DNA from: Microthyrium microscopicum
Taxonomy: Eukaryota; Ascomycota; Dothideomycetes; Microthyriales; Microthyriaceae
Direction of reading: 5' to 3'
NCBI GenBank assembly: GCA_010405405.1
Contig: MU004231.1
Span: 2,285,249 to 2,349,248 of the forward strand
DNA: 64,000 bases
Positions 36,143 to 47,104 of this stretch are shown piece by piece. The notes below the pieces were generated by a model. The model was given only the letters and a program-made list of their open reading frames with translations, was not told the DNA's origin and did not search any database. Within the stretch, counting starts at the first letter, position 1. Each line of letters starts with the position of its first letter. Position numbers and translations under genes: made by a program.

Positions 36143-39046
36143 TTTCTAAGTAGATAGTGTATTAGCATGCGGAACCCTTACCCCTTTAGGCCTAATACTA
36201 TGGGTTGTAAGAAAATTATAAACCTTAATATTTTGCTAATTAACTAAGCGTTCTTAATCCCTAAGGCGTTTCCTTTACTAAAAATAGAATTATTAGACGC
36301 GCGACTTTTAGTTTAGTTAGTATATAAATTATCTTAAGTTTTAGTATTAAATTAGCTATTTAGTACTTTAGTAACGAAACTTTAAGATTTTTTAGAGTCT
36401 ACTACCTATTTATAGCCCTCTCTTGTTCTATAATTAATTATTTTTTACCCTACTACTTCCTTACTACTATAAATAACCTATAATAAGATCTTAAGCTAGA
36501 TTTGCCTCTAGACCCTAAGGATAAGATTTAGAGAGTAGAATTAAATAGTCTTAATAAGTTAAATATAGAAAATATAGTTTTAGATAGTAAAGAAGAAGAT
36601 TTAGATATAGATACTAAGGAAGAAGATTTCTATATCTTGCTACTACTAGATAGTAGGTAAATACTTCTTAGAGGTAGAGAAGTAATTAACGTATAACTTA
36701 AAGGAACTAAAACAACTATCTAGGAATATAATAGATTTAAATTTAAGCTAATACTACTACTAGATTATACTTAATTAACTATTTAACTTCCTATTAACTT
36801 CTATGACCCTACTACCTCTTAATCTAAAGAACTTTGCGTTAAGATAGGTTCTAAAACTATTAATATTACGCTCTTAATTAAATATACTTCTCTTCTTAAC
36901 GTTAATAATTTAATAACGCGCTTTAATATACCTTTATAATTCTTTAGCCTATTTATTTAGTAAGAAGACTATAAAGAGATTATTTTTAATACTATAGAAT
37001 ATATGCGTTATTAGCTTAGTCTTTAGCTTAATAAAGCTATTCCTATACTAATTATATTAGGCAATATTAAGATATTCTTTAGAATCTATATTTATATAGG
37101 TGCCTACTTAATTGCTAGAGCTTTAGATTTATAGAACTCTAATAGCGTAAATCTATATTATACTATATAGTATTTTATGCTATAATATAAGTTCTAATAC
37201 GTTAAGAGGTATCTCTACCTAAGCTATATTTAAATATAAGATACTAGAAAACTAGGAGAATTAGATCTTACTACTACTACTAGAAATCTATAGCGTAAAT
37301 AGAAGTTAGTTTTTAATAAACTAGAACTACTAGCGTTGAATATCTCTTAGCGCTTTAAATTATATATTATCTCTTTAAGCTACCTTATAGTTAATAAGAT
37401 AATAGTAAAATTTATAGGTAGATTAGCTAATATACTCTACATTAAGGGTAAACTAATCCTAAAAGGGTATAAAATACTCGTATTATATAATTATAGGTAT
37501 ATTTATAACCTATTATATACTACGTATATAGGAAGGCCTTAATTAATAAGTAAAAATATTAATATTCCTACCTATAGGCTATAATAGACTCTACCTATTA
37601 AAGGACCTAGTTTCTTTACTAAATTAACTACTATAGCGTGGGCTATAATTTAAATATATCTAACGCTATTTAATAATAAGAAATTTATTATTTATTATAA
37701 TAACTTCTTTAGTTCTATATGCCTATTTAGCGCGCTTTATTTTTATAGAATTACTATAGTAGGTATAGCTTATTTAATATAATCTAAGTACCCTTAATAG
37801 TATAGATTACTTAATAAGAAGAAGAATTATTAGGAATAGGGTTATTAAGATAATTTAACTATTTAAGATATAGTTTCTACGGTATAGAGAAATTATATTC
37901 TTATAAGATTCCTAAGTACGTATTATAATATTTATAGTACTAAAACTGCTTAAAGAACTTGCCTTATTATTATAAAGAGTAGTATACGTTATAAGAGAGG
38001 TAAGATAGAAAGAATCTAGGGTAATGATCCTTAAAAAGAGCTTAAATAGCTTACTATTACTATAGATTATAACTCTTACATAAATAGTATTAATTTAGCT
38101 AACTAATAACGTTTTTATGTTATAGTATATTAAATAAGTAAGTTTTTATCTTTCTTTACCTAACTTTCTTATCTTAAGTCTATTTGTCCTAAAACTATAA
38201 TTATTAAAAAGCTCTTATTATTCTAAACTAATATATATTTATTAAGCTATAAGAAATTAGTTTTTACTACTTTATTTTAATATTAATAGAGTTAGTATAA
38301 ATACGTATACCTTAGCTCTAAAGATTAAGCTAATAATATAACCTAATTAGGTTATAAGATCTAGCTTCTACCTACTATAATATTTATTAAATTTAAGGTA
38401 ATTTTAAACTACTTTAGCTTAGAATTTAGTTATCTAAGGGTATTCTAATAATAATAGACCTCTACTAATAGCTAAATTTATTAATAATTATACCTAAAGT
38501 AAGGTAGATTAGATCTATAGTAATAAGATATATAAAAAGGTTACTATTTATACTCTGCTACCTATATCTTAACTCTTTATAAGTAAGCATAATTATATAA
38601 AGCTTCTTTATAACGATAGAGGAATATGCTTCTACTATTAATAGTAAAAGGTATAGGATTAGCCTAATAAGCACGTTACTAAAACTAGTTTCTACTATTT
38701 AAAATATCTTAACATTTATCCTCTTTATTTACTATATTAGAATATATTTCATAACTATAGTAAACATATATTTTATATATATTTTGAATAAGAACTAATA
38801 AAGATATCTTATAGTATTTAAAGGGGATTATATAGATATTAGTAGAGAGGTTAAATAAGACTATAATAATACTAAAATTCTTATTCTAAAAGCTCTTTAG
38901 ATGCTATAGTTAGCATAATTTGAGATAATTCCTAAGCCCCTATAGTAAATAGCCTCTTAGATATTCTCTACAAATATTATATACAAAGTAACCGCTTTAG
39001 TATTAGTCGCGCGGAATCCGTACGGTGGCGGCAAGCCCAAATGTCC

Positions 39047-39063
39047 ATCAGATACGAAGGGAT
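39047..39063 (-). repeat. right terminal inverted repeat of the piggyBac island
   Basis: Partner of 36126-36142; normal-composition DNA continues after it. A nearby direct similarity (GTATTAG...GCGGAA) sits just inside both ends, near 36,159 and 39,000. Confidence 0.8.
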
Positions 39064-39635
39064 TTTCCATCTCATCTCAACTTCATCTCCTCCATCTTTC
39101 TTGTTTGTTGCCATATTACATCGCACCCTTCAAGAGCTGGATCGCTTTGCGATATAAGCATCTCTTTGACGAGTCTCCTGAAATCAAATACTTGCTGCCA
39201 AACTCATCAATGGACAGGATTCATCATCACGAGTTGTGATCACAAGAGACAGTCACTGAGAGCAATCAATGCAGGTTTGCCTGGTTCAAACCTGATCGAT
39301 AACTCAACATGAGCTTCCAGCTAGTCCCTCTGCAATCCACTCCGCTCAAAAGTGATCCTATAACAAGTTGACAAAGCGATTCAATTGCTTTTCAGTAGTC
39401 ACGTTTGGTTGATTTGGACTAAGGTCAGACAAACAGTATCGCCATGATCCAAGCCAAAACTGCTGGTAATTGTGTTTCATTGTCATAGCGTGTTAGCTTG
39501 GAAGTATAATAATCGGCTTCTTCTACTCCGCAGTTGGTTCTGCGGAGGCTTTGAACTTTTACATTTACATACAGCAGCGAAATCGTGAGGTAATACCAAG
39601 CTATAGAGCCCGCAATTCTCAGCAGACAGAGAAAA
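39064..39635. other. intergenic region
   Basis: No gene seen; promoter side of the gene at 39636. Confidence 0.5.
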
Positions 39636-40190
39636 ATGTCGAAAACGACGCTTCCTCCATCAACTGAAGAGCATGTTGAGCCGGAAATCACCACCGCAAT
39701 GCGAGAACATCAAGCTGCCTGGGCCAAATCACAAGGAGATGACCATCTTGCCGTGGCTCTCTACGCCAATGTCATAAGAGAGTACGAAGCCAACGGCAAC
39801 ACTGAAGCCGTCCTCGAAAACTCACATCATCTGTGCCTCCTGCTTGCAAAGCTCAAGAAATGGGAAGATTTGCAACCGCATTTGGAGCGTCTTTCCGAGC
39901 TTCAAGCTGATCGCGCTCGCCCATTTGCAATGGCTGAAGATGAAAGATGGATCCGCCAGGAGATCAAAACGATGGTGGATTTGTTCTTTTGCTACAGGGA
40001 ACTGGGCAGGGTTCTTGAGTCTAATGTTTGGGCATCGAGAGCTGTCAGGCACGCAGATGGATTGCATGATTCGGCTCGGGAACATGTGCGAGATGGTCTA
40101 AAGACTTTCTCGTCTGTGTTTGTCAATCTTATCAAAAGGCACGAAGCCGAACTTGCAAAGGATCAAGATTCGTCGCCAAAGAAAGACTAA
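39636..40190 (+). CDS. predicted alpha-helical (TPR-like) protein, 184 aa
   Basis: Unknown function. The chain is almost entirely predicted helix, with paired amphipathic helices: HQAAWAKSQGDDHLAVALY, then NGNTEAVLENSHHLCLLL, then KKWEDLQPHLERLSEL, then YRELGRVLESNVWASRAV. The small-large-aromatic spacing suggests three to four degenerate TPR units. It has no signal peptide or membrane segment and is a single exon. Confidence 0.6.
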   Translation: MSKTTLPPSTEEHVEPEITTAMREHQAAWAKSQGDDHLAVALYANVIREYEANGNTEAVLENSHHLCLLLAKLKKWEDLQPHLERLSELQADRARPFAMAEDERWIRQEIKTMVDLFFCYRELGRVLESNVWASRAVRHADGLHDSAREHVRDGLKTFSSVFVNLIKRHEAELAKDQDSSPKKD

Positions 40191-40904
40191 ACTGTTGATC
40201 TGGGCATGAAATAGCGGATTGCTTGCTCAAACTTCGGACACCGCTTGACATGGGACAGCAGGTTAGGGAGCAGATGAGCTGGTGCGCTTTCTATGGACGC
40301 AACATCCAGGATGATCGTGAGTTGACTCCTTACGCATTTAAGTCCAGTTTCAGAGGACTACTCGAAATTTGCAGCACTCTTAAATCGGAAGTTTCGAGCA
40401 TAAAACCCAAATAGTGTCATAGTATGTCACGTCTTGACTTTCTCATCGTGTAGTAGTATTGGATTTCATTGCACAGAAGGTAGATCTTCCTTGCATCCGC
40501 GCACTATCACTTCTTGTGGAACTGTACCAAATGAGACTTTCCCATTATATGTACTTTCCAGGCTCGCACGTTCCAAGATATAACTGATCAGTGGACGCTC
40601 TTCGAAAGCTTCTATACACGACTTTCGCTGTCTGCAAAACACAATGATTCTTCATAACGACCGTGACAGAAAGGGAGTTACTCAAATAATTCAGTTGACC
40701 AAGCTGGGTCGACCCATGCATCTTGCCGATATTACCCTTGCATACATAGGATTTAGTGCTACCTTGCCGACTCCATGTCTTCTTTATACTAGCGTGCGGG
40801 TTAGTCCCTGAACATAGATAAAGTGCGTGTCATATTCCGAAAGCTCTACATCATGATCTTACAGTTCATACTTCCTTAAGTTCAATACACGGACAATCTT
40901 AATC
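40191..40904. other. intergenic region
   Basis: No supported gene. A 63-codon frame at 40223-40414 has no supporting features. Confidence 0.45.
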
Positions 40905-41327
40905 ATGCTCAGCCCTTTTGCACTCCTGTTAGCTATTATCTCAATAATTAATGTTGCTGCTCTTCCGTCCGAGCATTGTCCACCAGGCATCGAATTAGCA
41001 ACTGTCACTCTTAGCAATCTGACGTACAACTCCGAAGTCAACTACTCTACCCCAGCCCACTTGGCAGTCAAGGATGGAAACATTGTCTTCAACTTGTCAA
41101 ATAATGATGCGAACACCGCTTTTCAGTGCATGGGAACCAGTATGGACTATCCAGTGTTCTTTTCCTCGGATCAGATCTTCAATTGCACTGCTGTCACGCC
41201 AACACAACCTGGCTGGCTGAGTGATTTCGCATCGTTCGCCTTTTCCCTGGCGGACACAGCCATTGCAGTCAACATGACTTGGTGGAAAGACAAACAAGTA
41301 GAGTATGAGTATACATTTCACCTATAG
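40905..41327 (+). CDS. secreted protein, 140 aa, apparently truncated
   Basis: Residues 1-19 (MLSPFALLLAIISIINVAA) are a signal peptide. The mature chain has several N-glycosylation sequons (NLT, NYS, NLS, NCT, NMT) and Cys residues. The frame stops after EYEYTFHL. A different frame then continues to a stop at 41513 with believable secreted-protein content (YGSLTPNSCYKTSFDMED ... WSSTTVKCK). No GT-AG intron that I can place joins them in phase. Either a one-base frame change truncates the gene or an intron model was missed. Unknown family. Confidence 0.6.
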   Translation: MLSPFALLLAIISIINVAALPSEHCPPGIELATVTLSNLTYNSEVNYSTPAHLAVKDGNIVFNLSNNDANTAFQCMGTSMDYPVFFSSDQIFNCTAVTPTQPGWLSDFASFAFSLADTAIAVNMTWWKDKQVEYEYTFHL

Positions 41328-41513
41328 GATATGGTAGCCTAACTCCAAATAGCTGCTATAAGACTTCTTTTGATATGGAAGATCAGCTGAAACTAGATTG
41401 CGTTACGGAAAACTATCAGAACGCGAACTGGACTATAGGCCAAACATGGAGTAGCACCACTGTAAAATGCAAGCCTACGACAGTTGTCTTCGGTTGGCCG
41501 CCTGGAGCATAGG
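41328..41513 (+). pseudogene. possible displaced C-terminal part of the secreted protein
   Basis: The frame following the stop of the gene at 40905 encodes about 61 residues with three cysteines and ends TVVFGWPPGA. In the same sense the sequence just upstream reads 'ISPIGYGS' without a gap, so a single-base shift would make the protein continuous. It is listed separately because splicing cannot be excluded. Confidence 0.4.
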
Positions 41514-41780
41514 TTAATGAGATCATTGCGACCGCTCGGCTGGGTCAATGGAAGCCATCTCATGCTCGCGCGATTACACGGTCATATCATCTAGGTAATC
41601 TTTAATTGAAATCATTGACATCCTATTGATGACATCCTAAATGCTGACATGAACATTTGGCGTTATCCAATAGCCGAAAACCCTTATTCCCGGAATGGTA
41701 TATATGAAAGTTAGTGGCTAGATAGCCCGCTGATTGGCACTGCCTGATACTGCTTGACACTGCGGCTTAGCGCCATAGAT

Positions 41781-42209
41781 CTATATCAAAACCCATTCAT
41801 CCTCGTCCATGTTCTTGACCATGTCTTGTTCGCTATCATCGACGTCCATGTTTGCTTCGTCGGCAGAAACCTCGGTCCAAGAATTGTGCAATTCAATTTC
41901 ATGCACCAAATTTTGCTTCTGGGCTGCACTAGTGGAGCTTTTGCATCCAGCTAGAGGTGAGGCTGTTGGCGTAGGTGCCCATAGCTGAGCTGCCAGTATG
42001 ACTTTTCCTCCGTACAAACGCGCATCGGGACATTGCTTCGCATGTTGCATGCAAGCTTGACCCATCGGCTCGTAGGTTATTTTGGTTCGCCGGGAGGAAC
42101 ATCCGACTGATTGTTTGACGCCCACTGGTCTAACCTCTAGGCAATGTACAGTCGTGACTTCGCTAGTGCAACCGCAAGCCGTTAAGACCCGAATTGTGGT
42201 CAAACACAT
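41781..42209 (-). CDS. M-C-x9-C-x-C family protein, member A, 142 aa
   Basis: Starts MCLTTIRVLTACGCTS, with cysteines at positions 2, 12 and 14 like its relatives at 43298, 44251, 55237 and 57681. Further cysteines (VHCLE, VGCSS, QACMQ, KQCPD) follow within the first ~75 residues, then a Thr/Ser-rich spacer and a strongly acidic tail (MDVDDSEQDMVKNMDEDEW). I chose the inner ATG at 42209 because it places the conserved MC at the N-terminus; the frame itself opens further upstream at 42386. Function unknown; the cysteine layout suggests metal binding. Confidence 0.6.
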   Translation of the reverse strand: MCLTTIRVLTACGCTSEVTTVHCLEVRPVGVKQSVGCSSRRTKITYEPMGQACMQHAKQCPDARLYGGKVILAAQLWAPTPTASPLAGCKSSTSAAQKQNLVHEIELHNSWTEVSADEANMDVDDSEQDMVKNMDEDEWVLI

Positions 42210-43297
42210 AGTGGGCTTTCGTGTGTGGAGTTTAGAGCAGCAGTTGAGCTCAGATGTTTTGGAGGTCTGGAAGATGAGGGTTTGGGCGTTTGGAAAAAGG
42301 TTGACTGAACGAGCTGGGAGTGCCAAAGACATAGAAGCTTGAGAGATCCATATCGCGCCTAAGTGACTGTAGCAGAGTGAAAGCATAAGTATTGAAGCAG
42401 AAAAGGTCGACCTCCGCTTTTCAGGTGAAGTTTGAGCATTTGAGGTGAGCAGATGTTACTTGTTAGATGGACGCCTTACTATTCAATTTTTTGAACAGAC
42501 CGAATGATATGTGGAATTCATGACTGGCCATTTTATCCAGAACTGATATTGCGCTGCATAGTTCATATCGAGGAAAAATATATACTTCATTCCCAAAGCG
42601 TCAGGTCAGATAGGAATCTTGTGATGATAAGCACTCCCAAAGAAGGTTATTCGAATGTTATATATGTGAGCCTCTTATCGATGCGAAATGTCTAAGGATA
42701 CCTACGTGAAAAATGTGCAATCTAGATGTTCCTGAATCTTGTGGAGCCAGGACGTCTGGATCTGACCAGTTCACTTCAAGCATGTTTTATATTGAGACCT
42801 TAGCTGCATCATTGTCTTCGTAGATGTACCATATGCTTCTCATGACATCGGCAATTATCGCTTGATTGTTGCTAAGGTCTACTCTTGAAAGACATCGCGG
42901 CAAAGGGACGAGGAAATAACAATCATCGAGCAAAACCAATACGAGTGTTTCCGCTTTGTCTCTTTGTTCGTCACTTCGGAGCAAACTGATATGGCTGCAA
43001 TCTGCCTCATGGCTGGATACTCGACTAGGATTGAAATATGTTCGCCCAAGCCGATGACAGGACGTCTGATGAGCAATTAAATACAGATTATGAAAAAAGG
43101 TTGGGGTTTGAAATGTAATATTCAAACCAAGAAGGTGATTGAACATCTCCCTAAGTGCTGGTGCTAAGTGGATTCACTTTTAACAACAAGATATTCAAAT
43201 GAAGAGTGTGAAAAATTGATTGGAACTCTCGGGCAAGTCAGGAAGTTTGTATACGTCTACGTGTAATGAAGGCTCGAAAGACTTATTTCTTTGGGTG
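42210..43297. other. intergenic region between family members A and B
   Basis: No supported gene. A 119-codon minus frame (42787-43146) lacks the family start and other cues. Confidence 0.4.
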
Positions 43298-43714
43298 CTA
43301 AAGCTCCAGCTGTTGGATCTGATCGACCAGGTCTACTTCTTGGATGATTCCTTCGATACTGAAATGTTTTTCAGGTACATAATTCTCATAGAATTCATCG
43401 ACTTCCTTGTCTGTCAGACCTTGAATCCCTAAAGCACGCACCTGGTCAGCAAGTTCGGATCTGGGATCTTTTGCGAGGCCTGGATCTACCTTATCATTGA
43501 GACCAAGTCCAGACATCTGGTCGGCTAACTTGGAGCCAGACTCATGTTTCCAACAAATTGTACCATCTGGCTGCACTTGAGCATCAAATGCCTCATCAGG
43601 GCACTCTTCGCCCAATTCCAGTAGCATGGCTTTGCGGATATCGCTGCACCAAGTTATGTCTTGGAGAGTATAGCAGCCGCAAGTGTCGTTGTATGTGAAC
43701 CACTTGAGACACAT
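43298..43714 (-). CDS. M-C-x9-C-x-C family protein, member B, 138 aa
   Basis: Starts MCLKWFTYNDTCGCYT with Cys 2, 12 and 14. Further cysteines are in ITWCSD and EECPDE, and the CP dipeptide recurs in other members. The rest is acidic with repeated short segments (KLADQMSGLGLNDK, ELADQVRALGIQG), a small internal duplication. Single exon, ATG 43714, same strand and similar size as members A and C. Function unknown. Confidence 0.65.
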   Translation of the reverse strand: MCLKWFTYNDTCGCYTLQDITWCSDIRKAMLLELGEECPDEAFDAQVQPDGTICWKHESGSKLADQMSGLGLNDKVDPGLAKDPRSELADQVRALGIQGLTDKEVDEFYENYVPEKHFSIEGIIQEVDLVDQIQQLEL

Positions 43715-44250
43715 GGTTGATTTGGTGCGGTGTTGAGACTGTCGAAGCTACTGTAATATTCGAATGGAGATAGAGCCGGATCGTGCAGTAGCGAAGGGCC
43801 AGGAAAGGTAAAAAGAAAGATTTGAGTCTAATTTGCTTCTTAGCAGATGGGAAAACACCGTATAAATGATAGCCTGTTTTCGATGTAAGTTCTTGCTGTT
43901 GAAGCAACAATGAGATTGTAGATTAGAATTCTTTGTGCATGGCTGATCTTGTTCCATTATCAATAAAATCTTAGATTCGCATTGTATTTCTTTCAATAGG
44001 ACTGTGTCTAATATCAAGAACGCAGGAAACAACAACATAGACCATTAATGTTACAAGGAAAAAACAAGAAACGGGTATCAATTGTCAAAAAAGGTTTACT
44101 GGGAACGATTTTCATTCACGCATAGAATTAAATACGTCGATCCCCTATGGGGATTTTGATTATCCTCGCTTCCTCCTCACCGCAAGCTCAGGTTCACCCG
44201 AAATCCTATCTGGTTCCGGCTATTCGCTATGAGTGCTGGCTGGCAGCTTT
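43715..44250. other. intergenic region between family members B and C
   Basis: No supported gene. Minus-strand frames here are low-complexity and overlap the flank of member B. Confidence 0.45.
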
Positions 44251-44565
44251 TTAGATCGCATTGATATCGTCCTTTGGCATAGGGACAAGCTTGTCTTGAT
44301 CAACACCATCCAACCAACCCCAGACTCGAGCATTTCGATCATTCTTGGCCTCAGCTACCCGCAGTGTCTCCACGCGCTCTGCCTCCTTGAGGCACCCATC
44401 GCACAATTCGTCTGGGTCATCAGAGTAGTTGATCGGGACGTAGCGAAAGTGAGGACACTTGTTCGTCTGCTTGCGTTTGACGAATATGTCTGCGTAGCAA
44501 GGTGTCTTGCTTCGGCTGACCTCACATTCACATCCACCATACTGATAAATGTAGATGATGCACAT
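44251..44565 (-). CDS. M-C-x9-C-x-C family protein, member C, 104 aa
   Basis: Starts MCIIYIYQYGGCECEV with Cys 2, 12 and 14. Then come KTPCYAD, NKCPHFRY and a clear CDGC pair (C-x-x-C), the same order as in member D. The second half is a charged helix (LKEAERVETLRVAEAKN). With seven or more cysteines in about 60 residues it is likely a compact zinc-binding or disulphide domain. There is no signal peptide, so a cytosolic metal site is more likely. Single exon. Confidence 0.7.
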   Translation of the reverse strand: MCIIYIYQYGGCECEVSRSKTPCYADIFVKRKQTNKCPHFRYVPINYSDDPDELCDGCLKEAERVETLRVAEAKNDRNARVWGWLDGVDQDKLVPMPKDDINAI

Positions 44566-45130
44566 GATGGAGGTGCTTTTTGTGCGCGGTTGTTTTTGTT
44601 GACGTGTGGGGCTTTTTGTTTGCTTTTCGAGAGTGTGCCTCTGGTTTGGAAATTGAATGTACTGGGAACTGGGAGCTTATGTATAGTCGCTTCGGGTGGT
44701 GACATCGTTCGAAGACTTTGAGTTCGTAGTGAATAAAAACATTGTACAAGTATATCGCCGTTGATAATTGAACGTGTAGACCGGTCCCTACGCTGAGCAC
44801 TTTGATGGCTTTGGAATTGGTGACATAGAAGGGAAACAAATGCTTTGTCCTGTATTTCTGGTGGAAGTCGACAAAGGCATTTTGTTGAGACCGCGCAACT
44901 TGATTGAGACCACGAAACTTCATGTAACATGACAAGTGAATGGGCAATTAAATGTATTAGAATGGACTAAAAGGAGAAGCACTAGCCAAAGAGACAAAGA
45001 GAACGAATGAACGAGAATTAAATTGATTATGTGTATAATGTCATTCGACATCTTCCAACAGAATATGATGTCTTTGTGGTTGGAATGGGACTTTGAATCA
45101 GATCCCAGATCAAGTGCTTGCGAGTCGGGC
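44566..45130. other. intergenic region between family members C and D
   Basis: No supported gene; overlapping minus frames are shadows. Confidence 0.45.
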
Positions 45131-45673
45131 TCAAGCATCCCAAAACCCTTCATCTGAGTAAGGTTCGGCTGGATTTTCTTCGTCAGGACGCTCTCTCTGC
45201 CATGAGTATTCGCGACGTTCCAAGTCTCTTGTCGACGTGTCGATGTTTCTCCAGAAGTTTGGAAGCAGGGGTTCTGGATACGGAATACCTCCTGTGTCTT
45301 CGAAACTATATGACCTCCACTCCCATGGCACGTATCCCGGGATGGTGAAATTCAACGGCGTGTAAATAACAAGTCCGTCCTCCTCTGTTTCGAGACTTTC
45401 GGGAACGGGAGGTAGAGATAGAATCGCCACTAGGGCGCTCCAAGTGTGCTGCGCGACGGAAGCAGCTCTTGAGGTCAATCGTGGGTAGTGGCGGATGAAC
45501 TTTTTGCAGTCGTAGCACAGCTTGCTTTTGGGAAGTCTGACTCGTGAAGTGATTTCATTTGGACACTATTCCATGAAACCTCTCCTAATCAGAAGCATGA
45601 GAGGGCAGGACTGCGTCCCACGACTCTCTTCCTCTCCGCAGCCTCGGCAAAAATATACAACAGTATAGCACAT
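45131..45673 (-). pseudogene. M-C-x9-C family, member D, with an in-frame TAG
   Basis: From ATG 45673 the frame reads MCYTVVYFCRGCGEEES ... QSCPLMLLIRRGFME, then a TAG at about codon 36, then continues in the same frame as CPNEITSRVRLPKSK and LCYDCKKF to the stop at 45131 (180 codons plus stop). Cys positions 2 and 12, the downstream CP and the C-x-x-C match member C. Codon 14 encodes Glu instead of Cys. TGG to TAG is a plausible single transition. Alternatives are a missed intron or a real short protein with a separate downstream gene. Confidence 0.6.
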
Positions 45674-47104
45674 CTTGGCTGTTAATCCGAGAATGATTTG
45701 AAGCCTGGAGGGTTCTGAGATATGGTAGTTGTTGAAGTTGATTTGACTGGCTTGTGATTGCTAGTGAATTTTCGACTGGTTTGAAGCCTGGAGGCTGAAA
45801 GGCTGAAAGGCTGGAGGCTGAAAGGCTTGAAGTTTGAATGTTTGAAAGTTTGAAAAGTTGAAAGTTTGAAAAGTTGATGGGATGATAGTATTCGACGGGT
45901 ACTGGCTCACCTAAACCAGATCCCGTTGCTTTAGTATAAGACAGTTGGTCAAGCCGCCAACTGAATCTTGAGGTATTAAATCGGGGGTGAAGTAATACCT
46001 GTTGTCATCATACTGTGCCTTCCGGCTGGGAAGAAGAAGAAAGAGAAAGAGAAAAGTTGGGGGGAGGATTTGAACTTATACCCCAACGCCGATGTGCATC
46101 GTGAACCATGGTTGAGTCTCCCATTGTGAACCATGGTTGAGTCTGCCATTGTGAACCATGGTTGAGAACTTGAGTCTGTGCATGGATCGTGAACTACGGT
46201 TGAGTCTTCTGCAGAATTGGCGTCCAAAGCTTCATCTTCCAAACATGAGATTGGACGAATCTATAGACTATTAGCTTGCTCTCGCCCGCCGTCTAGTTCA
46301 CAGGCATCATCGTGATTTGATACTATATTTTAGAAAGTTTGGCGACCATGGTGCTCTTCTATAAAAATTGGCGCTTTATGGTGTCCAACATTCAATTTCA
46401 AAAACAACCATTTAAAACAAAGAACAAAGAAAACCATTTGATCCACTTATCCAAAACGAAATAAATGGTTAATCGGTCCATGATTTAGTGAGGCCAAATG
46501 ACAAAGAACTGTAGATGACTAGGCGATCAGCAGTTTTTCTGCTAGAGTAGCTTACCTGATCGACCACGAACTTGTAATTGCCGATGACTGACTTCAAAGA
46601 TACCTTCGGCAGCGGTCCTGCCTCTAAGATCGTCGTCATGCCTGTTTTAGGCTCAAATCGTGAGTACCGTGGTTGTCTTACAATTACCCAATTCATTATC
46701 CAACATCCAGCACTTCCTAGACCAAAGGAAGGTCTACGAAGAAAAAAAGCTCAGAAATCATCGTGTCAAAATTTGAAATGCCCAAAGACTTCCTGCTTCA
46801 ACGCTCTTATCACATTTCGAAATGGACCTTACCGAGGTGTCGTTGTATACAAACAATGCCCCTAGCCCCCTTTCAGAACACGAGGCACTAGACTCCAAAA
46901 CCAGTAGATTCGCTAATCATTGTGTATGCCATCGAGCGGGTAACTACTGTTTTAATACCAATCAACTAATGACTCACCGAAAGATTCACCCTTGTTAGAT
47001 CAACATATCAATCAAAGTGGAACACTTAGTCTCCTATAAAATAGAGGTTTCTTGGTTTCAAGGGACAGTTTTCAACTTACTACAGCTCGTTCGCCTCTCC
47101 TACC
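45674..47104. other. intergenic region with minisatellites
   Basis: No confident gene. A plus frame from ATG 46584 to 46865 (MTDFKDTFGSGPASK ...) contains a GTGAGT and could be a two-exon fragment, but I cannot complete it. Short GCTGAAAGG/GTTTGAAA repeats lie at about 45,785-45,875 and 25-bp repeats at 46,101. Confidence 0.4.
46101..46205 (+). repeat. 25-bp tandem repeat, three near-perfect copies plus a diverged fourth
   Basis: GTGAACCATGGTTGAGTC recurs at 46101, 46126 and 46151 with 25-base spacing. A changed copy (GTGAACTACGGTTGAGTC) is at 46188. The core contains the palindrome AACCATGGTT. Confidence 0.8.

Larger units (their letters stand above)
36126..39063 (+). mobile_element. RIP-decayed piggyBac-type DNA transposon
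   Basis: It is bounded by the perfect 17-bp inverted repeat ATCCCTTCGTATCTGAT (36126-36142) / ATCAGATACGAAGGGAT (39047-39063). The ends read CCC...GGG as in piggyBac. The interior is very AT-rich. In the plus sense, around 37,380-37,470, a stretch resembles the first catalytic-Asp block of fungal piggyBac transposases (VNKIIVKFIGR where VDEMxVxFTGR is expected). Around 37,690 a YYNNFFSSI stretch matches the YYDNFFSS block, followed by 'ITIVGIA' for the usual TVGT. The Asp codons read as Asn and Gln codons as stops, the direction RIP produces. A TTAA target duplication is not evident at the ends, so the exact termini remain open. About 2.9 kb fits a piggyBac element. Confidence 0.75.

Noticed and set aside
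46020-46110. tRNA-like GGATTTGAAC on the plus strand (T-loop on the minus strand)
   Set aside because: Stems of a cloverleaf do not pair; no acceptor or anticodon arm can be drawn.
46584-46865. Possible small two-exon gene on the plus strand
   Set aside because: It has an ATG and a GTGAGT, but no acceptor gives a convincing continuation and the open frame lacks known features.
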